64,000 bases of DNA, taken from the NCBI GenBank assembly GCA_015680905.1, contig CM027379.1, positions 28,352,501 through 28,416,500 on the forward strand, written 5' to 3'. Both the position numbers and the translations under genes were made by a program. The notes under the pieces are model-generated. The model ran no database searches. It was not told where the DNA came from and saw nothing but the letters and a program-made list of their open reading frames with translations. The DNA is from Coptis chinensis. Lineage: Eukaryota; Streptophyta; Magnoliopsida; Ranunculales; Ranunculaceae. This document shows, one piece after another, positions 1-12,620 of the stretch. The number at the start of each line of letters is the position of its first letter. Position 1 is the first letter of the stretch.

Positions 1-840
1 CTAGCAAAAAACGCTTTGTGAAGAGGTCAGATTGTAGCTACAAATCCGCACCTATCGCTGCTTGTTTGCTGGAGGGAATGACGCTGGATGGTGACAGGAA
101 GGACTTGGATTCCAAAGAGCTGGAGTCAAACTTAAAGGGAATGGATAAGGCGTTGTACCTAGTAAGTACCTCCTGTATTATGATTTGTCTGCCTTGTTAC
201 GCCTCGTGTTATTACTAGATATTGATGTGGTGCATCAGGCTTGCTTGCCGCAGACTTATTCTTTGGGTACCCGAAATTGAAAACAATTTTCGGTTCGCTA
301 AGATAGAAAAGACTGAGGTCGAGTCTTTGAGGGACGAGCTCTCGACTCTTCGAGAAGTGGAACAATCTGAGAAGAAAGAACTGGACGTTCTAAAGACACA
401 TCTCACTTCATTGACTTTGGAGAAGACATCAGCTGTCAACAAGTCGGTCGAGCTGAGGCATGAGGTGGACGACCTGAAGAAAAAGTTAGCTGCAGCGAAT
501 GCCTTTGCTAAAAGATGCAAAACTGCCACAGTGCAGGCGAAGGAGGCCTATTTTGTCATTCGTGTTGAGGTAGAGGAGCTGGAGAAGAAATATGAGGATT
601 TGCAGGAGGAACATGAACGTGGGGGCTTTGGGTGACCGTAGGAACGAACCACTCGAAGATGCTAGTAATGTTGTTGAGGTCGTGCCTCCCTCTGCTACTG
701 GTGTATTGGCGGATCAGCCTCAGCCTTCGGGCGACCTGGATGTGACCGTTACTGATGCGGGTGTGGCGACTATCGGCGACCCTAGTTCCTCCACAATGCT
801 GGATGCACTCCTCTCGGAAAGCTTTGATAACATCGTTTAA
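1..840 (+). pseudogene. Antisense ORF of element A, copy 1 (5'-partial), coiled-coil C-terminal part
   Basis: The reading frame is open from the window edge, covers the conserved KRSDCSYKSAPIAACLLEG segment, and meets a donor-like CTA|GTAAGT at 161. A second exon can start after TAG at 219, in phase, although the 57-bp intron would be very short for a plant. The second part (219-635) is Glu/Lys/Leu-rich with heptad spacing, suggesting a coiled coil. One frameshift near 600-635 separates it from the acidic C-terminus, which ends at 840. Homologous segments occur at 1947-2150 (same strand) and in element D at 61055-61300 (minus strand). It runs opposite to gag-pol of A, as accessory antisense ORFs of Tat elements do. 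Molecular function is unknown. Confidence 0.6.
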
Positions 841-1635
841 AGATGGTGTTTGTATGTGGCCTTTGGCTTAAAACAATAGAGCTGGTTTCCTGTGGTAACC
901 TGGGCAGTTTGTCTTTCTTTTTGTTTGTGACAATGATGAACGACTTGGCCTCCTTGAATGTGCTGGGGAGTTCAAGTAGTGATAACTAGTGGCTAACTGA
1001 GTTGGATTTCCTGAGTAGACTCAGCAGCTCGGTTAGCCTGCGAACTGCGGCTTAACTGTGGTCGTTGGTTCGCTCTTTTGCTTGTATGGAATGCATGTCG
1101 CTTTATTTTGTTCAATTACTTGATGCTTTGCAAATGATGTGTCGGATTGTGCTTTATAAATGTGTGACTGTTGTTGCGACCTGTGGTAAGAATGAGACAG
1201 GTTATGCGACCTGTGAGCTTGTTGACATGTGATGCTTGTTGTTCGATTTTAGCATTGTAGGTTGCGCATATCTTTAGGATGCATGAAGCGTTCTATATTC
1301 TGGAGCAACCTGAGCTACAGTACGTGTGTGGCACGTGTAGGAATATGAGCGGTCGGGAGATATAAAATGATGGATGTCAGGTGGTCTGACGTTTGGCGTC
1401 TCGATGCAATTATGACGTGCCTTGGGAAGGTACGTTACTTGGGAATAAGTAGAGTTGTTAGGGGAAGTTCAAGGGTATTTGTGTTGTGTCCTCTCCAAGC
1501 TGTTCTGCTCCAAATTTCTTGCACTCTTACCTTCACTGATCAGCTGAGGTACGTGCTCTTCTTTACTTAGTTTGTCGTTGGATAAGAATGCTTTGTTCTT
1601 GTAGTAGCTCAATGATCTTTTAGTTTCGTTTGTAG
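841..1635 (+). other. 3' tail of antisense ORF copy 1 and spacer before copy 2
   Basis: There is no convincing gene here. Bases 868-925 and 1000-1100 resemble the sequence after copy 2 (2690-2720 and 2810-2910): both tails contain AAACAATAGA, GCTGGTTTCC-like and GGAATGCATG blocks. Splice-like signals at about 1555 (donor GAG|GTACGT) and 1635 (acceptor TTTGTAG) suggest a short intron just before the copy 2 exon, as at the matching place in element C. Confidence 0.45.
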
Positions 1636-2653
1636 ACTCGAGTATGGCCAGGCGACGTGGAAATGCTGCTGGTGGTAATGAGGGGACGAGGGAACCCTCT
1701 CCCCTTGTGATGGAGGAGATGGAATTTAGACCCCCTCCTCATGGGAACCATGGTAAGTGCAAAGCTGTTGACTCTGATTATGAGAAAGACAAGCGTGCGA
1801 AGGTGGAGGGACGTGGGCGACCTGGAGGTGTCGTGTTCAGGTCTCCCAGTCGTGGAGGTGGCAGCAACCTGAACTAGGGAGAACATGGCAACTTGGGGTG
1901 AGGTCGCGATGCTGCAGCTGATAGTTCGTCCCATCGTTCTGGCGATGTGGGAAACGACTTCTTCTACATTGGGAGTACGGGGAAGAAGCACATGGTTAAG
2001 CGTTCTGATTGCAGCTTCCATTCGGCCTTTATAGCGAGCTGCCTCCTGGAAGGGATAGTGCTAGATGGTGATAAAGCTGAGCTGGAGAATGAAAGTTTGG
2101 AAATGACCCTGAAGACCACAGACGCGGGCACGCGGCTTGTTGTTTGGTGAGCTTTGTACTTGTGCCGATTTGTTGTGGTGTGAATGACGATTATTAATCA
2201 TTAGTGTTCTCTTTACAGTTTTTGGCGGGGTACAATAGATTGAAGCGAACTATGCAGCATCCTGGTAGCGGCGATGGTGGCATGGTTGAGCTGGTTAGGA
2301 TGCGTACTGCCTGGGAAGTTGATAAGAAAAAGATGAAGTCCCTGAGGAAAAAACATCAGGACACGCTGGAAGAGAAAGTTGTACTGGTTAAGTCAATGAT
2401 GGACCTGCGGGAACAGCTGGCATCCGTGACTAAGTACGCCAAGTAGTGTCAAGTGGTGGCACGCAAAGCGCAGAAAGAATATGATCGAACTTGTGAAGAT
2501 CATGCTGCGCTGGCGGAACTGTACATGGAATTGTTGGAAAAACAAGATTGTGAGGCTGGAGAAACTGCTACACTTGTCGTTGTGCGCGATGCAAGTAATA
2601 TCCCTTCTACCAGTGCCGCTCCTACTGATAAACATGTTGTTGGTGTTGCTTGA
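1636..2653 (+). pseudogene. Antisense ORF of element A, copy 2 (degenerate)
   Basis: After a TTTGTAG acceptor the frame begins ACTCGAGTATGGCC, giving a basic Met-Ala-Arg-rich stretch broken by stops near 1875 and 1895. It resumes at 1947 with VKRSDCSFHSAFIASCLLEG, the same conserved segment as in copy 1. A likely intron ends at the strong acceptor CTTTACAG (2218), followed by FLAGYNRLKRT, which corresponds to VLAMYRKLKD in element D. A TAG at 2444 breaks the coiled-coil region before the C-terminal part ending at 2653. The N-terminal domain found in elements C and D is not present between copy 1 and copy 2, so this copy is truncated as well as mutated. Confidence 0.6.
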
Positions 2654-2959
2654 CTGTGATGTTAGTTATCCTCTCTGTAAGAAAGTTAAACAATAGAACT
2701 GGTTTCTCAGGTTTGCCTGAGCAGTTTGCCTTTTGATACACTCAACGAGCTGGTTTCTACGAAAGTGGCAGTTCGATATTTTGCAACACTTGTAAGAAAT
2801 ACCGATCTGGATTTCCTGGGTAGACCTAGCAGATCGGTGCATTTGCGAACTGGTTTTCTGGCCTTGGGCAGGCAATTCTATGGAATGCATGTTTTTGCTT
2901 ATGCCTGATTGCTTGTAGCTAGTGTTTCGTTTATGATGCTTGTAGTGTATAGTGGCTAG

Positions 2960-3540
2960 GGAGCCTGAGATTTAGCTTAAGAAAGCGTTTTGCTCGTTAA
3001 GTATTGCTCAAGAGAGCGTTCTGCTTCGCAGAGAGTGTGCAGGCTTATAAAAGCGTATTGTTCACTGAGAGCATGCGAGCTTATGAAAGCATATTGCTCA
3101 CTGAGAGCATTCTTATTTAGTTGATCCTAGAAGTATATGTCCTCAACTAGTAAGAATTGGAGAGGTTATGGAGCTTGTTAGCTCAAGAGAGCGTTTTGCT
3201 CACGGAGAGCGTGCAAGCTTCTGAAAGCGTATTGCTCACTGAGAGCGTTCTCACTGAGTTGATCCTAGAAATATAGGTCCTCAACTAGTGAGACTTGGAG
3301 AGGCTATGGAGCCTGTTAGCTCAAGAGAGCATTCTGCTCAGCTCACGGAGAGCGTGCAAGCTTCTAAAAGCGTATTGCTCACTGAGAGCGTTCTCACTGA
3401 GTTGATCCTAGAAATATAGGTCCTCAACTAATGAGACTTGGAGAGGCTATGGAGCCTGTTAGCTCAAGAGAGTGTTCTGCTCACGGAGAGCGTGCAAGCT
3501 TCTGAAAGCGTTTGGCTCACTGAGAGCGTTGAAACTCCTC
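2960..3540. repeat. Tandem array, about 135-bp unit, four partial copies, in spacer of element A
   Basis: Repeated blocks containing GCTCAAGAGAGCG, GCTCACTGAGAGCG and AGTTGATCCTAGAAATATAG recur about every 130-140 bp. Each unit has a dyad: TAGTTGAGGACCTA-like sequence follows TGAGTTGATCCTA after a short loop. The array lies between the end of the antisense ORF and the integrase end of pol, the place where Tat elements typically carry hypervariable tandem repeats. Confidence 0.8.
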
Positions 3541-3749
3541 AAAGTGTTAGAAATGTGCGTACATTGGTGGTGCTTTCAGTGCAATGTTCGGTGTTTTGTT
3601 GATGAGATTGGGCGGAGTAGATTGGAATACAAACACAAGTAACCTAAACCTGAAAAATAAAAACTATGGAATGTATAACAAATGCATTTTTATTGATAAA
3701 ATCTCTTTAACAAATAAGTGTTCCAAGGGCGTGGCAATGGTTTCCTTTC

Positions 3750-5076
3750 TTAAGTCTTGATCCAGTACGCTCCGTTGCCAACGACTCGCTCCACTATGTA
3801 TGGTCCTTCCCATGTTGGTGCTAGCTTGGAGTCATCTTGAGTCTTTTTCAGAACTAGATCACCAGGTTGAAAAGAGCGAGGATGTACTCGCTTGTTGTAG
3901 GACTTTTTCAGAGTTTGATGGTACGATGCCACTCTGATGGCGGTTAGGTCGCGCCGTTCTTCCAGCAAGTCAACCTCACGAGCTAGGACGGAGTCATTGT
4001 GTCCAAATTCGACGAGTTCTGATCGAGTTGTAGTGACTGTCAGCTCGGTGGGAATGACGGCTTCTATGTCATAGCATAGGGAGAATGGTGACTCGCCAGT
4101 GCTGGAGCGAGTTGTGGTGCGATGAGCCCACAGAATGTTCTCTAACTGATTTGGCCATTGACTCTTATTCTTTTCGATCTTATTCTTCAAATTTTCTAAC
4201 ATTGCTTTGTTGCTAGCTAGCCTCAGCTTGACCATTGCTTTGAGCGTACTGAGGAGTGGAGAATGCATGGGTGATCTTCCATTTGGCCAGAAACTCCTTG
4301 ACCGTTTTTCTCTTGAACTGGGAACCATTGTCCATCACCAATGTGTGTGGTAAACCAAATTTGGTAATGATGTGGGCCCAGATAAAGTTTATGACGTGTG
4401 ATTCCTTGATGTGAGCTAAAGGAATTGCTTCGACCCATTTAGTGAAGTAATCAGTTGCAGCTAAGACAAAGCGAAAACCAGTACTTTTCTGTGGGATGAA
4501 AGGCCCCATGATGTCCATTCCCCACATGTGAAATGGCCAAGGGCTCGCAATGTTGATCAACTCGCGAGCTGGTTAATCAAAGGTCTGGCATTTGATACAC
4601 TTCAGTACATATGCTTTAACATCGATCTGCATTCGAGGCCAAAAGTATCCTTGGGAGATCGCTTTCTGGGCCAAAAAGCGACCTCTGACATGGTTTTCGC
4701 ACTATCCCTCATGAATTTCTGCAAAAATTAACTGACCTTGTTCCGAGCTTATGCACCTCAAAAGAGGTCCGCCAACGGATTTTCGGAATAACTTGTTATT
4801 TACTAGGCAATAACGGCAAGCCAAATATGGGATTTGCCTGGCTTTGGCACGCTCTTCTGGGAGTGTACCGTGCTGGATGTATTCGATGATGGGCTGCATA
4901 CATGTTTGACTCATCTGATCTTCAGAGAGTGGGCATAGGTCGCTGACTTTTAAGACGTGTTCAGCTTGGTAAGCAGGTCGGTCGACTACTTCAATAAGTA
5001 ACTGCCTAGGGCCGCAGTTCGGTGTTTGGGTAGCCAAGTAAGTTAAACTATCTGCATGACGATTTTCGTCTCGCAA
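3750..5076 (-). pseudogene. Element A integrase region
   Basis: Read on the minus strand, the N-terminal zinc-binding part (FAEIHEG, then a stop, then a degraded C-x2-C segment) is followed by the core WPFHMWGMDIMGPFIPQ, DYFTKWVEAIPL, VMDNGSQF and SNGQAEAS. These supply the three acidic residues of the DD35E site. The C-terminal part continues WAHRTTTRSSTGESPFSL to WEGPYIVERVVGNGAYWIKT, the usual GPY/F-type ending of gypsy integrases. The frame changes near 4213-4328 and there are stops near 4570 and 4700, so no intact protein is encoded. Integrase would insert the reverse-transcribed copy into chromosomal DNA. Confidence 0.85.
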
Positions 5077-5704
5077 AAAATGGTGTATCGTGGCTTTCTT
5101 GAAAGAAGGAAGTAACTGATAAATAACATGAAGGTATTTAGAAAGGTTACCTTCGTGGGTAGTGTACTCTTTAGCAATCTAGCGAACGACCAGTTGTGAG
5201 TCATTAAAGACCTGCAGTTCTTGTACACCGAAATGTAGTGCCATTCTGAGCCCCATGATTAATGCTTCGTACTCTGCCTCATTGTTGGAGGTCGTGAAGT
5301 CAATGCGAACTAATTTCTCTATCATTGCTCCATCTGGGGATACTAGGACAACTCCGATTCCACTTCCTCCGGGGTTGCTAGATCCATCTACAAAGAGAGA
5401 TCGACCAGACGACTTTGTCATTCTTCTTTGTGGATGTGATAACCGTTTCTAGTTCCCAATTTAGGTCGTCGATAGGGAAGTCGGCTAGGAAATCGGCAAC
5501 GACTTGACCTTTCTGAGAAGTACGTGGGACGAACTTGATGTGGTGTTCCCCGAGTTCTTCCGTCCACACTGCCATGTGAGTTGTCTTGTTCTCCTTGTGA
5601 AGGATCTTCTTCAGTGGAAGGTCAGTGAATACTTTGATTGAATGTGCTTGAAAATAAGGCCTAAACTTTCTTGGAGACAATGCTAGTACAGCTCTTTCAA
5701 TGTA
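5077..5704 (-). pseudogene. Element A RNase H domain, distal part (split by CACTA element)
   Basis: On the minus strand, YIERAVLALSPRKFRPYFQA then FTDLPLKKILHK and VADFLADFPI form the RT-RNase H connection. After a frameshift, RSLFVDGSSNPGGSGIGVVL, NNEAEYEALIMGLRMAL and FNDSQLVVR follow; these carry the D, E and D residues of an RNase H fold. A stop follows QLVVR. The upstream remainder is at 11477-11700, so this domain was continuous before the CACTA insertion. RNase H would degrade the RNA of the RNA:DNA hybrid. Confidence 0.8.
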
Positions 5705-8700
5705 CACTACACCATAACAACATTTTTGTGACACTGAGTTTTTCTCATTAGTGACGCCAAATTGGCATTAGGAATTTTGTGACGGCACTTTGGCGTCACA
5801 AAACTGTTAAAACCGTCACTAATAATCTGATAATTATTTTAATTAAATTTTGGCAAGTTTTAAGAAATAATGTGACGGCAAGAGAGCGTCAAGATGTCTA
5901 GAATACCATAAATTACCAAAAAGGGACCGGTCTGCCTCTACTAAACCAACTCTCATATAAATTACAACTCAAACACTTTTCTTCGATCTAGTTCCCATCT
6001 CTCTCGATTTCCCACCACTAAACCAGATCTACCTCCAAAAGTTATACAGAAATCTTAGAATTGAAGGTTGAACAAACTATATAAACGATTGAAGTCACGA
6101 AGATTCTTTCTACTAATACCGAAACCAAAGACGCTGAAGGAGATAGATCTGGAAAAACACTCATAAATGTTGTAGATTTTATGGAGAGGTACGCAAGCCA
6201 TGAAATTTGTGATTCAATATGAGACACTAGATTGTTTCGGCCATGAAATTTGAAATTTGTGATTAATCAGGTTAGAGTTTTGAAATTTCCCCCTTTTCTT
6301 AACTTGCTAGGATTTGAAGATGACTTAAACTGAAAAATCGACTCATTTCATTCAAAATTTTATTTTTTTAGCTTTAAATTTCTTTGCTCTGAAAATTACT
6401 TCTCTACATTAATTTTTGGCCATGGCGATTGTTAAATTCTTTAGATTTCGTTCTATACTATGCTGAATATAGAGAGTGCTTCACCATCCTTGATGAACAA
6501 GTTTTTAGGTATGGTGACTTCAAGAGGAGTTGTTTTTAGGTAATCGTTCTTGCTGCAAGGCCTAAGATTTATTTTGAAATATGTATTTTCTTCCTTATTT
6601 CAAGCACCTTAACCCGTCTTCAACCGGACAAACTCTTATTGCCTTGGCTGTGATTTGTAATTTATTGCAATTTGATAGCATGTCCGGCTTGGAAGTACCG
6701 ATGTGACGGGGTTGAGGGTCCGCTTTTATGCGAAAGCAATCGTTTGTAAAATAATACTTCTGTTTTGTCATGGACGTCTTCTTGTCATATTAATAACTTG
6801 TTTAGGATTTTAGTAGGACTTGTTGTTTGGGGTAAGATATTTTGTTTTGCTATATTTCCATGTTTTGTATTTAGAATGCCATGTGTAGCTGTGTTCCTGA
6901 TTTAGAAAACAAGAAATGTAGGAGTTCGATTTTAGTCTCCTCGCAATTGGATGGCAAAAGCAGGGTGATTTCTCAATAAAAATAACAAGGAAAAGTAGAA
7001 CGTAGTGCACAAATAACCGCCCATAGGACATTATATTCAAACTCCCCTTGATCTCTATTCTGTGTTGTTGTGAACTTGCAATTCTTAAACAGTGTTGTCC
7101 CTCGGAGATCTTCTTTTCGTGTCTGTTTTGGCACATCTTTACTTTTGCTGGTGTTAAAAAAACTCAATTAGTTGATGATCGAGTTGGTTGTATAACAAAT
7201 TCTCACCCATTGTTTATTGGCGGCAGGTACCAGAAAATTATGATGTTGTTGATTTTAAAACTCAAGCACGTACTACAACATAGCAATATACGCCTTACTT
7301 GGGATGAGGATGAGCCTAATCGAAAGGCCCTGAGGCGGAACATCACTGATAAGCATGTTGGTGAGCTAACTAGTAAGTACCTTTTGCTTGAAGGTATATC
7401 ATCTACTAATTCTACAATCATAGGCTGAACTAAAATTCATCCTCTTATTAGAGGTAAAAAAAATACTAAAGTTATTTTTTATACTAAAAGATCAGACAAA
7501 ACATACTACGTTTTTGAGAAAACGTATGAAAAAGGTAATAGTTTATGATTTATGTATATCTAAAATACTTACCTTAGTGTGAACATTTACCATAAGATTT
7601 TTCGCATTTTTTAAGGCGGACAGGGAATGAGGTTTTCCCTTTAGTCTCCTTGTTTCTCACCTAAATCCATTGTTAGTTCATTAAAAAAGTTGCAATGCAA
7701 CCATTTTTTGTTGCATATTCAATCACAATTATTCAGTGAAGTGTTTGGGTCCAGCTATCTTATATGTTTGTTTTGTCGTCTCAATAATAATGGCCAGTCA
7801 AGACTTACTCATATTTTAGAAAACAGAATAATTGGTTGTTCTATCAAGTTTTAAATTTCTAATACTTTGAAATTGGGGATGAATTGTCTTGATATTATAA
7901 CTAATGTTAGAGTGAATGTCAAAAAGCTTTACTTTGTGCTGTACTTAGTGTTAAGTGTACTCTTCAACTGTTGTGCATTTTCTCTTCAATTGTAGATGTA
8001 TAGCCAAGTCCCAAGGCTCAAAATCTGGTTAATTAGGATCTTTTTTCTCTGATATTCTGATTTGTCTGAGAAGGAATTAGGTGGATGTCTTGTTTCTTGT
8101 ATGCAAATGCGATGTTGTTTAGTGTAAGAAGAGGGTTGAAAACTCAACATCTTTGTGAAGACCAAACACTTCCTTACACACATTTCATAGAACATTATTT
8201 TTTTAGTGATAAAATAAGTCACTGATTCATATGTTGAGTGGTAATTTTTGCTATCAACCCACGTGAAACCACTGGTTTTCATATGTGAGTTTATTGTGAT
8301 GTTTTAAATGCTTCACACAATAAATCCTAATATGTACTTGTCCCTTTGCTTTGGATTCTTGTGAAGTTCAAGTGCAAATTCTGCTTGATGGAATGCTATT
8401 TGCTGGCGAGCAAGAAGGCTTGGGATTATTTAATTTTTCTTCTGCTTATTAAGAAGTATGGGACAATGGAGAATTTGGATGAGGCATTATCACTTTATAT
8501 TTCTACCTCAAGCAGTACCATGTCGCTTCCATTCTACCTCAAACAATTTTCATTCTTTAAAACTGATAAATTGATCTTGTACCAAATGGTTTATGAGTTA
8601 TCCCCACATGAGTAAATAGGATTTATTAGGCACTTTTATATTTTGTTAGGGTTTTTTAGCTTGAGCAATTTATCAAAGACTACATAATCAAGGCTATACA

Positions 8701-11473
8701 GGATGGTCAAATATACCTGGGATACTAAAGAGTAGATAAGAACTGAAGGAGTACTTGAAAATTCTTGCTTGACTCGGTAAAAATTCGTCTTGAGTTTGAT
8801 AAAGGCTAGCATGATTTTGTATACAATTGACACTGTTTTACACAACATGTTTTCTCTTTGTTATAAGTTTTCTGGTACGCAGTTAATTTTATCCACTATC
8901 TTTCGACCTTTTTGGCGGGATTAATTTCTGACAACTCATGACATTAGTATGATAGAGTAGTATGTTGATTTTCTAAAAGTTGGACCTCTTGAACATCATT
9001 TTATCAGCCGCAAGAAAGTGTCTATTAAGTTTTCAACATATCTTATGTCTTATCCTTTTGTTGTTTATAATGGATTAACTCATCTTTCTGTAAGGTAATT
9101 TTGTTGTTTTAAGTGGCCCTTTGGCCATGTGTAGTTATTCATTTACCATTTCCTTGAGCATGCAGGTTGTCTGTCACCTTGGTCCATGCAACTACGAAGT
9201 AACAAACAATCGCTTGGTTGGGCAAGTGGAGTCTTGAAGCACTCCTGTACAACTTTTTTTGTCTATGTAACTTCTAAATTCTCACTATTTGGCTTTATTA
9301 ATGACACCGCACAATTCGTAGGAACAATGTGTAAGTTTAGTGGCACAAGTATGTTCTTTTAATTAGAATTGAAGGACTTATTAATTGGCTGAGCATATGA
9401 ATTAATTTATATAGAGTTATTAAGATATAGGATAGGGGTATGTCTAAAAACTTATTTGATTATGACTGTTGAACAAATTATGTGTTTCTCTAGGTCTATT
9501 ATATTCTTGACCCTTTAATCTATTTTGCACTGTTTCGAGAGTGTGTGCTCCACTTTGCGTAAACTCCAAATGTAGAACCCCGTATATTTGGATTAGGATG
9601 TAAACATCTTATGGGCTTTGAGGGGCCTTAAGTTGGTTTTAGTTAAAAGACCCCCATTAGCATAAAATGTTGAGTGATAGACAGCCCAACTAATTGGGAT
9701 TAACTTGATCTTTCGAACCTAATCCGGAGTACAAAACGGATAAGGTAAGAAACCCCTAGACCCATCTCATTATCTATCTTCTTTTAGAAGATAGACCCAT
9801 TTCAATTCATTTAGGGGGTGAAAACCATGTGATAACCCTGTCAGTATTAAGACAGGACCAGTATTAGGACAGGACGAGTTTTGGAGCTTTTGGATGCTAT
9901 AATATACCTTTTCTTGCTGTAAATCTCAGGCAAATCTCCTCTACTCGTTAGTCACATTCTTTCTTGTCTTGTAGATTTGTAGTAGTAATTATTTCGTTCA
10001 TTTTTATGCACTCTTGAGATACTTTGTTGAATTAGATTTCCTTGGTTTAAGTAACATTTTTATTGGTTGAATTATTAACTATCTTAAGTTGTTGTATACT
10101 GAATTATGAATTCATCATACTATCTTAGGTCCTATTTCTAGGTATGGCAAGATCTACTAGAAAGCAGCCAAGAGCAGTTTGGAGAAAGGTTCTGACTATG
10201 CCAAGAAAGAGATGGAGCGTACTCAACGCATTGTTGAAAATGTGACATTCCAAATCTTTGTGTTTTTTAAAACTTTCAAGAAATGCTCAACATCCTGAAC
10301 AACCCCTAGACTTTAACCTTCTTTTCTTTTTATTGGTGCTGTCAATCAACTCTGCCAACGTAGATGAGTTCACTCTCAACACTATTCGGTCAAGCTTATG
10401 TGGTGCAACAATACCAAAAGCTTGAGAATTATATGTACAACGCTGTTATCTGTCTCTTTTCTTGAGTCAACGCATTATGGCATACGCGTACAATAATGAG
10501 GAGGAGGAGGAGGTGGCAGATTATGTCATAGCAATGGTTCTTTTAGTTTGTATCTAAGTTAGTATGAATATGCTACAAGGAACTCTTTCAGGTTAGATAC
10601 AAGTCCTAGAGTTTAGTGTTTGACCATCTTTTCTTTTTCCAAGAAAGTTTTGAATTGACGAGGCGTGTGTAATGTGCAGGTATTTCTAGAGGAACTGGCT
10701 GGCAGCATCTGGGTGCCTATGTCAACCTCCGAGCATTTTTTCTATTGTTGTGCACAAGAATATCAGCCACAATTCCTTGACCGAGCCAATTGGTGTTATA
10801 TGTTCACTAGTTTGCAGAATATAAAACAAATGTATGATGAATTTTTTTTGTATTACTTTTTGCTCATAGATGAACTTGAATACTTAATATGTGATCTTGA
10901 GTTGTAGTCAAGTGATTACATTAATTGAAATGGTATGTTGGTAGATTTTTTGATATATTTTTTGTGTTAATCATTTTGTGACATGCTTTGTCAAATTTTG
11001 GTGTTTGGGGTTTTTGTGGTTGTATTTATGCAAGTGATTTAAGAGGGAGAAAAAAGAAAAATAGGATGGCAACCAAAAACAAAAATTATTTTTTTTTCAA
11101 TTAAATGATATTTTGTGACGCCTGTCAGGTGTCACTAATTGCAAAGGGCTGTCATAAATAACTGACGGCAACAAGCCGAAATATTTGTGATGCCAGAATG
11201 CCGTCACAAAAAAAAGTGACACCACAGGGCCGTCACAAATTACTGATGCCAAAATGACGTCACAAATATTTACTGACGGCAACAAGCCGTCACAAATATT
11301 TGTGACGCCAGAATGCCGTCACAAAAAAAAAAGTGACACCACAGGGCCATCACAAATTACTGATGCCAAAATGGCGTCACAAATATTTGTGATGCCAAAG
11401 TGCCGTCACAAAAAAAAGTGACACAAATTGAGACGCCAAATAGCCGTCACAAATTTGATGTTTTGGTGTAGTG
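5705..11473. mobile_element. CACTA (En/Spm-type) DNA transposon, apparently non-autonomous
   Basis: The left end CACTACACCATAACAACA and the inverted right end (TGATGTTTTGGTGTAGTG) form terminal inverted repeats with the CACTACACCA signature of plant CACTA elements. The 3-bp target duplication GTA is present at 5702-5704 and 11474-11476. Both subterminal regions carry direct and inverted repeats around TGACGGCA/GCCGTCACAAA. The 5.8-kb interior is AT-rich and I recognise no transposase; the open frames (for example 7048-7428 and 10665-10907) match no family I know. The region from 5930 has a possible promoter (CATATAAATTA) and transcript-like sequence, so captured host fragments are possible. 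The element interrupts the RNase H region of element A and is therefore younger than it. Confidence 0.88.
11100..11460. repeat. Subterminal repeat cluster of the CACTA element
   Basis: Units of about 130 bp containing TGACGCCAGAATGCCGTCAC, GTGACACCACAGGGCC and ACTGATGCCAAAATG are repeated, first at about 11186 and again at about 11303. A sparser version lies at the left end (5728-5900). In CACTA elements such subterminal motifs are the binding sites for the element's own transposition protein; that role is family knowledge, not shown here. Confidence 0.75.
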
Positions 11474-11476
11474 GTA

Positions 11477-12620
11477 AGAGTAGTTCTTTTCAGCTGGAGT
11501 TAGCGTCTTACTTGTAAAGTAAATCGGTTTCTCTGAGTTGTTTTCGTCTTTGAAGAGAACCGAACTGATAACAAAGTCCGATGTTGCTAGATAAAGTCCC
11601 AACGTTTCTCCGTCTGTTGGTTTGGTTAGGACGAGATGTGTTGTGAGATACTCTTTGAGGGTGGAGAATTCTTGGTGACATTGATCGTTCCATGAGAACT
11701 GCTCACCTTTTTTTAAGAAGTTGTAGGAACGGTCGGCACTTGTCTGACCCCCTGGATATGAATCGGTTGAGTGCAGTGACCATTCCTAACAGCTTCTTTG
11801 TCTTTGGGTCAGGCATGTCCAAGAACGCTCGGATTTGGTCTAGGTTAGCCTCGATCCCACGCTGTGATACTTGGTACCCCAGAAACTTCCCTGAGGACGC
11901 TCCAAAAAGGCACTTTTCTGGATTTAGCTTCATTCGAGTTCGGCGTAATCTGGAGAACGCTTGCTCAAGGTGAGTGAGGTGGTCACTTGCTTTCTTGCTC
12001 TTGACGACCATGTCATCTATATAGACTTCCATGGTATCTCTTAACATGTCCTGGAACATGTCAGTTACCAGTTGTTGATAAGTCGCTCCCGCGTTCTTGA
12101 GGCCGAACGGGAGAATGTTGTAGCAGGAAATTCCTTGTTCGGTTATGAATGACGTTTTCTCTTGGTCTTCTTTAGTGAGTGGGATTTGGTTGTATCCACT
12201 GTATGCATCCATGAAGGATAGGAGTTCGTGGCCGCAGGTCTGGTCCACAAGTCGGTCGATTCTAGGTAAAGGAAAGTTGTCCTTAGGTGTCTCTTGGTTA
12301 ACATTAGTGAAGTCAACACAAAGGCAAACTGTGCCATTCTTCTTTGGAACTGCGACTATATTAGCGATCCATTCGGGTTAATCGACCTTCCGGATGAAAC
12401 CTACTTGTTTGAGTTTGTCGACCTCGTCGTTGATTGCTTTTTGAAAACGCAGTGATAGTCTCCTAGGTCGCTGTCGAACTGGTCGAGCGTTAGGGTTGAC
12501 ATTTAGTCTATGACACGCAACTTTAGGATCTATACCCTGTACATCAATATACGACCAAGCGAAAACATCTTTATTCATGGATAGAAAGTTTACAAGCTGG
12601 GCTTTGAGTGTAGGATCAAG
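11477..12620 (-). pseudogene. Element A reverse transcriptase (and proximal RNase H)
   Basis: The minus-strand frame shows the RT N-terminus LKQVGFIRKVD, an in-frame TAA at 12378, then PEWIANIVAVPKKNGTV, DFTNVNQ, FMDAYSGYNQIPL, LPFGLKNAGATYQ and the catalytic box YIDDMVVKS, followed by KCLFGASSGKFLGYQVS (thumb). A frameshift near 11703 leads into FSWNDQCHQEFSTLK and the RT-RNase H connection, which stops at the CACTA element. With one nonsense codon and one frameshift in RT itself, this was a typical gypsy RT before decay. Confidence 0.85.

Noticed and set aside
7048..7428. 126-aa frame inside the CACTA element as a transposase
   Set aside because: It has no transposase motifs and is much too short; it was left as unexplained interior sequence.
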